From Bromus sterilis (taxonomy: Eukaryota > Streptophyta > Magnoliopsida > Poales > Poaceae), in contig OX465600.1 in the NCBI GenBank assembly GCA_950022295.1, positions 308,274,031 through 308,338,030 on the forward strand: DNA of 64,000 nucleotides. Direction: 5' to 3'. Shown here piece after piece: positions 26,047-37,560 of this stretch; the first letter of the stretch is position 1; each line of letters begins with the position of its first letter. The notes beneath the pieces were generated by a model. The model worked only from the letters and a program-made list of their open reading frames with translations, had not been told where the DNA came from and ran no database searches. Both the position numbers and the translations under genes were made by a program.

Positions 26047-27637
26047 CAAACGTATCGATAATTTCTTCTTGCTCCATGCATGTTTTGTGTGACTTTGCCA
26101 TGTTTTGCTTGGACTTTCATACACTTTTGAGCATATTTGGACTAATCTATTAACCCAGTGCACCCAGCTGCCAGTTGATGTTTTCTGCTGTTTTTTTTTC
26201 AGGTTTGTCGGCCATTAAAGTGCTCCAAAAAATCCGGAAAAAAGAGATAAAAAATCAGCGACCAGGAAGCTTCCGGAATCACCAAGGCAGCGGAGGGGGG
26301 CCACCACCAGAAGACTAGGAGGGTCCCTGGCTGCCTGGTGGGTCCCCTCGATGCCCCCCTCCGCCTATATTTAGCCCTCGGGGTGGAAACCCCTAATAGA
26401 GATCTCTTTTCCGCGAACTCGCCTCTGTACCGCCGCCACCGCCATTTCTAGATCGGGGTTGCCTGGAGAAGCTGCCCCGGCACCCTGCCGGGAGGAGGAC
26501 CCCCTCCGGGAGACCATCCATAGCCATGGACGCCTCCCGTATGTACCGTGATTAGTCCCCCTTGGACCATGGGTCCGTGACCAGTAGCTATGTGATGTAC
26601 CTCTCCCCTCTTTGTGCTTCCACTTTCGAGACCTCGTGAGCTGCCTCACATGATCGAGGCACTTTTGTAATTTCTGCTGTTGCTATGTTTAGTTTGCTGG
26701 GATCTGATGGATTATGAAACTATGTTCAGATTGTGATGAGTAATATATTTGGTTCTTCTCTTTTATATTTTGTTCTTGAGTAAATTCTTGCATGTTCTCC
26801 ATTGCCGTATTTTACTTTGGCCAAGTGATTTTTTGCAACTCCAAGAGGGAGCGTTATGCTTGATTGTGGGTTCAGCCCCTTGATGTCTAGCTTGAGTTAC
26901 AGAAACATGAGACTAGGGGATGTGTTGTTGCCACCAGGGATAAAACAACGGTGTTTGTACCCGCGGGTGCAAGGATTGTTTACTTTACGCAAAGTTCTTT
27001 TAATGCAGTTGTCTGTTGCTTTGAGTTTACACTTTGGGTGGGATTCGCAACTTAATACCAGCGAGATGTTCTCGATAGATATCTCAAGGTGGATGATTCA
27101 TAGTAGATGCAGTTGGATTTCGGTCCACTTACCTTGGCGTACTGCCCATTGCTTTTGAGCCCTTCCTTTCTTTGCAGCATAGTTAGCATTGCGGTGCCTT
27201 CATAATTCTGTCAATTGCCCAGCTGTGATTTGTTTACCTCGCTAGCACTTTTATCATCTTTTGGGAGAGAGACATCACTAGTGAAAATCACGGGACCCCG
27301 GTCCATCTTCACATCACTGTTTACACCCTTAGTTTACTTTCAGTTGCCACTATTATTATCTCTTGCCTTGATCCTTTGAAAACAACAAGGCCGAAGGAAT
27401 TGACAACTCCTCTGTACTCATTGGGAGCAAAGTTATCTGTATCTGTGTGCAGGTCCAGGTGAAGCTAGCAACCTCGGCGCCATTGTTCACTTCACCACCT
27501 TCTTGTATCCTTCGGAGTCCTACGGGAGACAAACATTGGTATCTTTTCCAAGGGAAAACTTGCCGCTGCACTATATCTCACCCTGCACTTGGGGTAACCA
27601 ACGAGGCTTGAAGAGTATTAACACTCTCTTGCCATCA
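26047..27637 (+). repeat. Gypsy LTR, plus strand, 5' end truncated
   Basis: Starts within the LTR at AAACGTATCGATAATTTC and ends CTCTCTTGCCATCA. It is collinear with 43886-45553. The end type (CTCTTGCCATCA) differs from that of the inverted neighbour (cf. GGCTTCTCGCC at 24368), so the two are not the LTRs of one element. The palindrome is at 26954-26973. Confidence 0.8.
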
Positions 27638-28440
27638 GCATGCCCCCCGATGTCTAGCTTGAGTGACAGAAACATGAGACTAGGGGATGTGATGTTGCCA
27701 CCAGGGAGAAAACAACGGTGCTTGTAACCGCGGTTGCAAGGATTGTTTACCTTACGCAAAGTTTGTTAATGCAGTTGTCTGTTGCTTTGAGTTTACACTC
27801 TGGGTGGGGCTCGCAACTTAATATAAGCGAGATGTTCTGGATAGATATCTCAAGGTGGATGATTAGTGAGTAGAGGCATATGGATTTCGGTCTACTTGTC
27901 TTGGCATATTGCGCATACTTTTGAGCCTCTGACTTTCTTTGCAGCATAATTAGCATTGCGGTGCGTTTATAATTCTGTCAATTGCTCAGCTGTAATTTGT
28001 TTACCCATCTTAGATGTTTTATCGTCTTTTGGGAGAGAGACATCACTAGTGAACATCATGGGACCCTGGTCCATATTTCCACCACTGTTTACACCTCCAC
28101 TATTTAATGCTTTATTTCTTTTCAGTTGTTATCATCACCACTACTATTATCCCGTGTGTTTGACCCTTTGTAAATGACAAGGCCGGAGAGATTGACAACC
28201 TTTCTGTACTCGTTGGGAGAAAATTACTTGTTGTGTATGCAGGTCTAGGTCAAGGAAGCAACTTTTGTCTTAAAAACGTGCCATTGTTTCCTTGCCACCT
28301 ACTTGTCGACCTTGGAGTCCAACCGACTGACTGAAACCTTGGTATCTTCGCCAAGGGAAATTTTCTGCTATGCTACATCTCAACCTTCCACTTTGGCTAA
28401 CCAACGAGGGGCGAGAGCTATCACTTCCTCGCTAGAATCA
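27638..28440 (+). repeat. Right part of the old Gypsy-type LTR
   Basis: Resumes the LTR interrupted at 13115 and runs to an LTR end at 28440 (GCTAGAATCA). No primer-binding site follows, so the old LTR is solo or truncated. It carries the palindrome CTTGTAACCGCGGTTGCAAG at 27721-27740. Confidence 0.7.
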
Positions 28441-28588
28441 ACGCCCTTCTCCGGTAGGCCATGTCCCGCATACATTGCAATGTGGTAGCCACGGAAGGGT
28501 GCCCCGAGCGGCAGCCTCGAGCGTCGGCAATTCCACCCTTCCCATATTTATGGCGTCGAGGCTAGCGGTAGGGTAAGGTGGAAGGTGG

Positions 28589-28802
28589 AGTGGAGGCCCA
28601 CGTCTTCCTAGATGGGACGAGGCTGGAGGAGCTCGTGGAGAGGCTGAATGATATGAGGGGCGCGGCGCGCGAGCGGAGATGGCAGCAGCTGCACAACGAG
28701 GCTGGAGGATAGAGAAGGTGGGAGGAGGTGATGGCACACGAGCATGAGGCGTACAAGATGGGGAGCAGGCTCGCCAGCATCACCATAAAGTGCGGCATCG
28801 AG
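28589..28802 (+). pseudogene. Captured exon-like fragment, unknown protein
   Basis: A helical, charged frame reads LEELVERLNDMRGAARERR and, after an in-frame TAG at 28710-28712, MAHEHEAYKMGSRLASITIK, ending at a GAG/GT boundary at 28802. A second exon-like frame lies at 29082-29248 (SGMYLKMVFHYENPINILMK). The splice phase does not match a simple join, so these are relics. I do not recognise the parent gene. Confidence 0.35.
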
Positions 28803-29364
28803 GTTATCTCCCTATCATTCTCTCCATAAATCCGTGATGATTTAGTTTGGTTGGGCCTGAGATTCATGCATAAAACTATGTTGATCTGTGTGTACCATGT
28901 TTTTGCTAAATGGATAATTATGATGTTGTTGCAATTCTCGTATGTCATAAAATTCCAGGCATCACTTGATTTCTCTGTAACGAATCATCATGCCTTTCCT
29001 CTCCCTCCCATGGTATGTACATCTCCCGTCACTTGCTTGTTCTGGCAAGCATTAAACTTCTTATCCTTCATGTTTCAGTATCAGGCATGTACCTGAAGAT
29101 GGTTTTTCATTATGAGAATCCGATTAACATTCTCATGAAGAATGAAGGTACCATACATAAGGGGGTGGGTTCAATCGACAGAGCCGTTCGCGAGATCAGG
29201 TGCAAGAGGATAGAGCAATCGCCTAAGGTTGTGGTGGACTATGGCTAGAGAGGGAACCGAGCGACATGGTGGAGGAGATGAGGAGGACTGGGAAGGTGTC
29301 ACAATGGAAGGAGATACAACGGGGGAGGAAGTGAAGGGGCTAGGGAAGTATGTGGAGGGTGTCG

Positions 29365-29423
29365 ATGGAGGCCAAGGTGTACGTCGACAATCTACCCTAC
29401 GATATCGACGAGGAGCACCTAGC
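29365..29423 (+). pseudogene. RRM (RNP2) start, captured exon fragment
   Basis: ATG at 29365 opens MEAKVYVDNLPYDIDEEHLA, which has the shape of the first strand and RNP2 motif of an RNA-recognition motif (VYVxNLPYDID), as in chloroplast 31/33 kDa ribonucleoproteins. It stops at a donor-like GTATGT at 29424. No second half of the RRM (RNP1) was found downstream. The motif is clear but short. Confidence 0.5.
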
Positions 29424-32205
29424 GTATGTATTCCTCTTAACATGCTACCTCTTTGTTGTTGCTGCCAGCTAGCTGCTCATCAGTATGCACACACACATTT
29501 TGGATCTGAGAGTCTACTATGTGAAGCGATCTGGCTTTAGTTTTGCTGCTCCAGATTTCATACCTTCATCAATTGGGAAATAAAAAATTGGCAAAGGTTT
29601 ATCTATACCTGATTAAGTTATTTATGATAGTACATATTTCTTGATGTTTCAAATTAGCATTTCCTTCAAAGGTGCAATATGCTATCTGTTTATGAGATTA
29701 ACAACTAGAATTCTATGAAATGGCAATGACTCTAGGTAACCAAACTCCAATAGCTTACATAATTTTATTGTTCTTCTCTCCTTTGTGTATTCCCTGTTAA
29801 TGTTAATTTTGCTTGTGTCAGGGGCCGGTGAAATAAGGTCACATGTCCTCTTTGTTGTAACTTTCTCGAAATACATGATGTCCTAAAATTAATGATCAAA
29901 ACCAATTTGATAGTTGTGCAACTATCAATCTCTTGACAATACATCATATGCCAGGTCGAAGATGACAAACTGATGGTGTCCCCTGCTGTTTGCTAATGGT
30001 GCCATAGGTAGCTTAGCGGAATATGTATTTTTGTTTATTCTGGACGCTGCTCTTAATCTCATTCATTTACAAATGTGAATACTGGAAACTAAAGACCTAT
30101 GTGAATACTGATAGTTGAAATTCTTCGTCTATTTATATGTGCTTTTTATAAAATTCAGACATGATCAATTATATTAATATATCTATGTATGCGTGCCTTC
30201 AAAAGTTTTGTAGATGAAGAATTGTTAATTCTGCACCATATATTCTGCTTTTTATTCTTAATTGATCAATTTTATAATTTCTTAGGTGGTAGGATGTACG
30301 ACCTGGTTTAGTTCCATAGCCGAGATGGCAAAACAGGGTGAGCTAAGTGGTACTAATTACAGAGAGGATGAAAGCAAGCTGAAAATGTATATATCCAAGC
30401 AAACTCTAAGGAGCTCATCGGTCATGATGTATTTTCTTCTCTAGAGGATCCCAGACCATACAACTTGGTGAATGGTTTGACCTCGCAGACGCCGCGGAGT
30501 CTCGCAGCTCATAATGAAGGACTCATTGGGGAAATATCCTATTTAGTTGTAACTTGTCTTATCTTGATAGTTTGTTATCTAAGCTTTGCAGGATTTGACT
30601 GCAATTTATATGGTACTACTACGTCATGCTTTTCTTTTGCAGTTCACACTATTTAAATTGTGTGCTACTCTAATATGAAAATTAATATTCCTGGGCAATT
30701 AATGCACATTTCCACCCTCATTATTCTATGAATGTCACAAGCTCAGATTTTTAATTGTCCTTGTTCAGTTTTGTAACTTGCATATCTCCATTGCCATGCA
30801 TTTTCTTTGGAAAGACAAAAATGTATAAAATGCATATAAAAATATATGTTTTAAAGCTCATATCTATTTAACAAGTATTCTTTTGGTCCTGCGTGCATGT
30901 GCACATAGGAAAATAGAAGTTGAGATGTTCAGAGATGAAAATAAATAAGGTTTAGAGAGGACACAATGTTTAGCATTGCAGATATCCTTCTTATGGTACT
31001 TTGGCCACCGTACTCGAAGAAGGTACGCCGTTTAGTGGGAAGAAGGTTGTGGCGCCATGGTGATTGCCCTTGGCTACGACGGTGTGCACTCCTTAGCACC
31101 GGGAATCTGTTTAGGATGCCGTAGAGAGGAGAGGAGGGGGCGATCGACACCTCGGAGGGGAGGGGAGACACTAGTGAGAGCAAGATGCAGGTTGAATGTC
31201 GTGGCAGCGAGGGGAAGCCGTTGCAACGAGAGAAAGATGGGGGAAATGAGGCGTGAGCGATCGTTGTATCGTGCGGTGAGAGAGTGAATTGCTTTTGTTT
31301 TCAATATAAGAAGAAAATGAGCCGTTGTTTGCCTCTTTTAGCGAAATTTGTTGTTTGATATGAAAGAAATGTCAAATGTGTTCTTATAATAAAAAAATAC
31401 AAACCCTAACAAATCAATTTTGAAGAATAATTATCCACAAGTAATTTACATGCGATCCTACATGTTATTAAAACTGGAATGCGACTCACTCTACTAAAAT
31501 GTACGATGTCAAACATTTTGACTAAAAATGGTCACCTTCTTGCATCTAGCAGCTGACCAATGAATTTTAATATAATGGTCATATTTTTAATTTTTAATAT
31601 ATGTTCATATGTTTACTTTTGTAGATCATAAATAGAAACCGATATGGCTTCAGATGATGCTTTGATAATGTCGATTAAAAAGTCATCAAAGTAACTATGA
31701 TGGATCAGATTGAAAACTCATCAAGTTTTACACAATTAGAAGATGCATGCACATAGTTCTTTTTTGTATATATGTTGCACACGATAATATAAAAGGTGTG
31801 TTTATATATATTTATATATACATTTATCTATTTTTATAAGTTATGAGAGAAATGTAGATGGATTACGTGACGTTCAAAACGAATCCGTCGACAAAGGTTT
31901 CAAGATGATGTCATTGGTAGGAGTAAAAAAAATCGATGAGTTTTACACAACAACATAAGTATGTATATGCAAAAAAAATTTGAAAAGCTCATTGCAACGC
32001 ACGAGCACTCTACTAGTGACTTGAATAGGGAGCTTAATAGCTAGTGAAATCTAGTTCAACTAGATGATGCCCCGCACGTTGTTGCAGGAAATTTTTACAA
32101 TTTCTTTTAGTGAAATGTTTGGTTAAATGAAACATGCATATTTAAAACAATAGTTTTTGTACTAATATATGTATTTAAGATAAATATCATAATAAAATGA
32201 AAATT

Positions 32206-32541
32206 TCCATGCATGCATATGTGTTTTTATTATGCTTAATGGTATATTGAGGGGAACCATTCTCATGCATGTTGAATGATGATGTGGTATGTTTGCATGC
32301 TGAGAGAATTGAGACCAAATTTTCCTGCATGTGTGTTTTTATTATGCATAGTGGCATATTAAGTTGGGTTTTTCTCATGCATGTGGAATGATGAGGTGGC
32401 ATACTTGCATATTGAGAGAATTGAGACCAACTTTTCATGCATGTGCGTTTTTATTATGCATAGTGGCATATTAAGGTGGGTTTTTCTCATGCATGTGGAA
32501 TGATGAGATGGCATGCTTGCATGTTCAGAGAATTGAGAGCA
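32206..32541 (+). repeat. 112 bp tandem repeat, three units
   Basis: The phrase GTGTTTTTATTATGC recurs at 32221, 32333 and (as GCGTTTTTATTATGC) 32445, each time followed by CTCATGCATGT and ATTGAGAGAATTGAGA. The period is exact at 112 bp. Confidence 0.85.
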
Positions 32542-32749
32542 ACTTCTTAAGAGTGTAAGATATAGCTACCTCTAATCAAGTTAGCCTCTAGCCCGTGTTG
32601 CCTGTATCGCTATCGGTGCCACTACTGGCCTTTGAAGTAACAATAATAATATATTATGTATATAAATAAAACTAACACATGATTGTATGAACGAAATAAT
32701 GTAAGTACTTCTTTTTATGAGCACAAAATAATAATATTCCATAACAAAT

Positions 32750-33990
32750 TATGTTGGTAAAGCTTCATAATTTGTTCGTCGTTATTTACATGTTAATTAC
32801 CTAAAAAAAATGTTATTCATTTCCTGAATATCTGATATTTTGTTCTTAAAAAAATTATACTAATGAGAGGGATGTTGATTTGGATAAATTAGGAAAGTTA
32901 GATCCATGATTTTTTTACATTAGGAAAATGCTAATTTTTAAGAAAAGAGTGGAGAGGAAATAAACAGATGAATATTAAATCAGCATAGTGATTGTGTTGG
33001 GAGGTGGGGACGAAAAAAATGTTATTTCCTCTCCACTTTAGGAGTACAGAAAATTACTCCCTCCGTTCCAGAATATAAGGTGTATTTTTTTCCGTGCAAG
33101 TCAACCATTTGAATGTTTGACCAAGATTATAGAATAAAATATTAATATATGTAATACCTAGTAGATAAATATGAAACTACTTATCATGATAAATTAAATG
33201 ATATAAATTTTGGTTTTGTGGATATGGATATATTTATCTAAAAACTTGATCAAACATGCACTCGTTTGACTTTCGCAAAAACAAATACACCTTATATAAA
33301 GGAACGGAGGGAGTAAGTAGGTACTGTTTTATTAATGAGGTTTGTTAGTCATGCTTTACATGCTAATTTCCTAAAAATTGTTATTTGTTTCCTAAATATC
33401 TGATATTTGTTTCCTTAGACAAAGCACTAATGAGAGAGATTTGTTGATTTGGATAAGTTAGGAAAGTTAGATCCATGATCTTTTTTACAGTAGGAAAGTC
33501 CTAATTTGCAAGAAAATAGTGGAGAGGAAATAAACCAATGAATATAAAACCAACATAGTGATTGTGGTGGGAGTTTGGGACAAAAAATGTGGAGGTGAAA
33601 AAACCGTGGATACCACCCTACCAACTCTCCCTTTAGGAGTAAACAAAATTAAATAGGTAATACTTTCATAATGAGATTTATTTGTCATGATTTACATGAT
33701 AATTTTCTTTAAATCCGTTATTTGTTTCCTAAACATCTGATATTTATTTCCTAAAAACAATTACACTAATGAGAGGGATTTGTTGATTTGGATAAGTTAG
33801 GAAAGTTAGATTCATGATCTTTTTTACATTTGGAAATTGCTAATTTATTAAGAAAAGAGTGGGGAGGAAATAAACCGATGAATTAAAAACCCAGCACAGT
33901 GGTTGTAGTGGGAGGTGGGGACGAAAAGAACTGTGGCGGCAAAAAAATACGTGGATACCAGCCGACCAACTCCTCCTTTAGGAGTAGAGA
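32750..33990 (+). repeat. Tandem array of about 310-336 bp, three units
   Basis: Each unit holds TTACATG, ATCTGATATTT, ATTTGGATAAGTTAGGAAAGTTAGAT, GTGGAGAGGAAATAAAC and CTTTAGGAGTA in the same order. Units 2 and 3 are offset by 336 bp. Unit 1 is separated from unit 2 by a MITE. Such arrays with a TTTAGGAGTAGAGAT end are common in grass Helitron-like DNA. Confidence 0.8.
33057..33313. mobile_element. Stowaway-type MITE (257 bp)
   Basis: Terminal inverted repeats CTCCCTCCGTTCC...GGAACGGAGGGAG, flanked by TA at 33055-33056 and 33314-33315. The outer parts (AATATAAGGTGTATTT and its complement) extend the pairing. There is no coding capacity. It is inserted between units of the tandem array. Confidence 0.92.
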
Positions 33991-34245
33991 TATATGGTCG
34001 TCTCAGGTTTGGTCTTAACTCTTAACCTAGAAAATTAATGTGAGATTCATGTTTGAATTTGAGTTGTTTTTCCCTTAAACCCTTGCCGCCGCCATATGTC
34101 TCGACGCTTAGCTTGGCGGCCTCCTCTAACAACAATGAGTGGAGGGACGGGTGTTGGTGGCATTCTCGGGGTGGTGGCAATGTGGCCCTCCGCAGTTGCC
34201 CAAAAATGATTTTTTTTAACAAGGATCTCAAAGACCCTAGATTGC

Positions 34246-34361
34246 ATTAATCCATAGTGATAGAATAGTTTATAGATAGGATCCTCTAAAGCTTAAGAAT
34301 AGTATTAATCCATAGTGCTAGAATAGTTTATAGATAGGCTCCTCTAAAGCTTAAGAATAAC
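34246..34361 (+). repeat. 58 bp tandem duplication
   Basis: ATTAATCCATAGTG...GCTTAAGAATA occurs at 34246-34303 and 34304-34361 with two or three differences. Confidence 0.85.
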
Positions 34362-35160
34362 AATTAGGGGCTTATAAATTACATTGAGGACCCCAAAAGT
34401 AAAACCGAAAAGTAATCGAGTCCTCCACCACTACAAGTCATCGGAGTAGCCTGTTGCGGCTAGCATCGTCATCATTGTGGAGCTTTCCACTTGGGATGAT
34501 GACGTCCTAGAACGTCGCGCTACAGGAACTCGAGGGCCTCCAATATGGCTCGACGGTTTGGAGGTTGATGTGACACTGACATGTTGCTTCTTGTGTCCGC
34601 GAAGACTGCCTCCTTTTCACAAGAAGATTCGACGGCGAGACTAATGTCTCTACTGAGCATGAGCTCAAAAAAGGACTCGTAGCAACAGATCTCCAACCGA
34701 CAAATCCACCGGGAAAAGCCCGCAACCCACCTCTCTGACCATCACCATGTTGGAGCAGAAGAAGAACCACAACAACAGATCCGAGCAGATCCTTCAAGAT
34801 GGTAAAGTTGAGCTTATTGAGAGAGCTAGGGGTCACCTTGATCTTCTTCGCCATCCACCAAAGACACCGGTAGAAGAACAGAAGCCAACCAATCCTGCCG
34901 TCGCTCGCCGGCGACCAAAGCACGCTCGGGAGGAGAAACAACATCCTAACTACAGGCAACCACACCCGCCCTCCTACTCCATCCGGCCAGCGGCGCCGGC
35001 GGAGGGAGCTGGAGGGAGGGGGCCGCAAACAAGAGCACAAATGAGAGCAGTCGACAGGAGGAGAGGAGAGGGCGGTGGGAAGGAAGGAGAGCACGCGTGC
35101 GAGATGGTGCAGTTTTGATAAAATGAGTTTGGTTAGGCTACTAGCCTCTCTCAACCTCAC
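34362..35160 (-). other. GC-rich unassigned block, 217-codon minus-strand frame
   Basis: A gene-like GC-rich segment between AT-rich flanks. The minus strand has a 217-codon frame (34507-35160) and the plus strand a 123-codon frame (34747-35118). Neither shows a domain I recognise. The end (ATTTATAAGCCCCTAATTG on the minus strand) resembles the 3' ends of short non-autonomous grass retroelements. I would not call a protein here. Confidence 0.25.
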
Positions 35161-35391
35161 ACTTGCATATTGTATTATAACTCATGTGAACTGGATCTTC
35201 CTTTGTAACTCCACGAATGACATTTCATTTAAGAACGGCAAAACCTCAGTAATTACACTAGGTGAAATCAAACACATTTCATGCTAGCATGTCGAATAAT
35301 CAAATCGTATGTGTACATAATTAAAATACATGACATATTTATTTTTATTGGTGATTATTGTAAGTGTTGTTATTTCGATACATACCAAGTA

Positions 35392-35645
35392 CTCCCTCTG
35401 TTTATTTTTTACTCTGCATATAAGATTAATCTGAAGTCAAACTTCATAAAGTTTGACCAACTTTCTAGGAAACACTATTGGCATTCACAATACAAAACCA
35501 ATATCATTAGATGTATCATGAAATAAGTTTTTATATTGTATAACTTTGATATTGTAGATGTTGATATTTTTAATATAAAGTTGGTAAAACTTCATGAAGT
35601 TTGACTTCGGAAAAAATTATACACAGAGTAAAGAAACAGAGAGAG
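35392..35645. mobile_element. Stowaway-type MITE (254 bp)
   Basis: Inverted ends CTCCCTCTGTTTATTTTTTACTC and GAGTAAAGAAACAGAGAGAG are flanked by TA (35390-35391 and 35646-35647). It contains AAACTTCATAAAGTTTGACC and its near complement. Confidence 0.9.
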
Positions 35646-35734
35646 TACATATCAAATACACATTGTTGAATTATTACTGCACTAAACTTGCAAGACATGT
35701 TTACCAAATGTTTGATTTATGCTCTAGAAGTCCC

Positions 35735-36490
35735 TACAGATATGTTACTTAATCATACACTAGAAACCACTATAATAATATTCCTTAGATTATTATCTTT
35801 AGAGATGTTTGCCATGATATTTAAGGATATTGCTAAAAGATATACATTAACACACACACACACACACATAGACGCACATATATATACGCACTATGTGATT
35901 TATTCCAAATTGTCAAAAATTAACCCACTTTAAGCTTTTATTACAACTACATTTATAGATTAAAATAGTGCAATTATTATGTAGTTAACTATGACATCTC
36001 ATAATGAGTTGCAATTTATAATCATTAAGCCTATAGTATAAATAAAATATTTAAAAAAGTAAAAAAGTTTGTATAAAATGTAATTCTAAATTTGTTGTAG
36101 GTTCACTCGACAAGGCAATGGTTTGGTTTCCTTACACTACAAACCACTATAACAATATTACTTAGATTATTATCTTTAGAAATCTCTGACATGATATTTA
36201 AGGATATTCCAAAAAAAATATTAACACACACACACACACATATATACACACTATATGATTTATTCCAAATTGTGAAAAATTAATCCACTTAAATTTTTTG
36301 TTACAACTACATAAATTAGAATAGTGCAATTAATATGAGCAACATTATTATGTAGTTAACTATGGCATCTAATAAGGAGTTGCAATTTATACTCATTAAG
36401 CTTATAGTAGGAGGAAAATGTTTGAAAGAAGTAGAAAAGTTTTGTATAAAACGTTGTTTTCAATTTGTTGTACGTTCACTTGAATAAGCC
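35735..36490 (+). repeat. 377 bp direct duplication with (AC)n tracts
   Basis: The units 35735-36111 and 36112-36490 share ACCACTATAA...TTAGATTATTATCTTTAGA, a (AC)n microsatellite (35850-35869 and about 36224-36240), TGATTTATTCCAAATTGT and a common end GTTCACT. The divergence is moderate. Confidence 0.8.
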
Positions 36491-36495
36491 ATGGT

Positions 36496-37215
36496 TGTTC
36501 GAGATGTGCCCTAAAGGCAAATAATAAATAAAGCTTTTTATTGTCATATCTCAAATGTTCATAATAAGTTGTATACTGTTCTATAACTGTATTAAGCAAA
36601 AACATTGAAACATATGAGGTATGTAAACAAACAAGTCCCTAGTAGACTCTATTCAGCTAGTCCATTGGTCAATTGATGATCAAAGTTTCCTGATCATTGT
36701 CATTTATGTCAATTGACAATGGGGTCATATCATAATGTGAATGATGTGATGAACACGCACCCAACATAAGTATTGAAGTGAGATCCATTCATATAATTCA
36801 ACATTGCGATAACTAAGAAAACCTAGTAAACAAATCATTAGACTGTGAGATCATATCTAATCACTATCACCGGAGGCTGCCTTGACTCCATCAACCATCA
36901 CATAGTTAAGGGTGATCGTAAAGGAATCTCTCAGGTTTTGCGAAGGAATATGTTGAGGCGTATGTATCGAGACCGAAATTTGTCCATCCGCGTGACAGAT
37001 AGATACTCTGAGCCCACTCGGTGAGATTACAACTAGTAAGCTTGCAAGCATGTGACCAGATCACGGGGATGTAACATCACCGAGACGAGTAAATATGTCC
37101 GTCAGTTACGAGTTTGAACTAGGTATGAAGATACCAAAGGTCAGATCACGGACAAACTAAGTATTATGAGACAAAGGGATCAAGACTCGACGTTTAAGGT
37201 TGAAGCGATAATGTT
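36496..37215 (+). repeat. Diverged Copia LTR fragment
   Basis: Starts TGTTCGAGATGTGCCCTAAAGGC and keeps the order of the Copia LTR at 15777 (CTGTATTAAGC, CAAGTCCCTAGT, GATGATCAAAGTTTCCTGATCA, GACAATGGGGTCATATC, ACATTGCGATAACTA). It fades out near 37215, before the promoter part. Confidence 0.7.
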
Positions 37216-37560
37216 AATTCGTGGATGAAAAATAAAATTGGAAATGTTGTAGTATATATGTAGATTTTAAATGTAGAAAAATCATTTTTTACATGAAAAA
37301 TAAAATTGGCGGTGTGGCATGGTGTACACACGCCATAACATCCCACTACTACTGGCGTGGGCTGCCAATGCCACCACTCTTTTTAACCAGTGGCGCTATA
37401 TTACTGGTGTTGGGTTCCCACATAAGGAAAGCATTATTTGCCATGCCATAGATAGGCTTTTCTATACTAGTCGTACATTTTAGGTGTTTGATTTGAGAGG
37501 GTTTCTCCATTAGATCTTACGATGGTGACACCAACCAAGGGCTAGTACTGGTGAGGTTGT
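37216..37560. other. Unassigned; possible small CACTA-type remnant at 37345-37476
   Basis: CACTACTACTGGCGTGGGC near 37345 and CTTTTCTATACTAGTCG near 37476 could be decayed CACTA ends, with subterminal repeats of the GGCGTGG and GCCACCA type between. Support is weak. Confidence 0.2.

Larger units (their letters stand above)
28441..32016 (+). mobile_element. Possible Helitron remnant carrying gene fragments
   Basis: After the LTR end the composition changes to gene-like GC-rich blocks separated by AT-rich, intron-like DNA. The stretch ends TTGCAACGCACGAGCACTCTACTAGT (CTAG at 32013-32016), which resembles the 3' end of grass Helitrons (GCAACGCACGGGCA...CTAGT). A matching 5' TC end was not found, so the left boundary and the whole assignment are uncertain. 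The block near 31050-31290 is GC-rich with short open frames on both strands and no recognisable product. Confidence 0.4.

Noticed and set aside
24364..27637. The two facing LTRs as one inverted element
   Set aside because: The LTR 3' ends are of different types and both lack their first bases, so they come from two insertions.
34507..35160. 217-codon minus-strand frame as a host gene
   Set aside because: No domain, no promoter or splice evidence, composition-driven; described only as an unassigned block.
37345..37476. Small CACTA-type MITE
   Set aside because: Only one end resembles CACTA; the other needs a gap, and no target duplication is clear. Kept only as a weak note.
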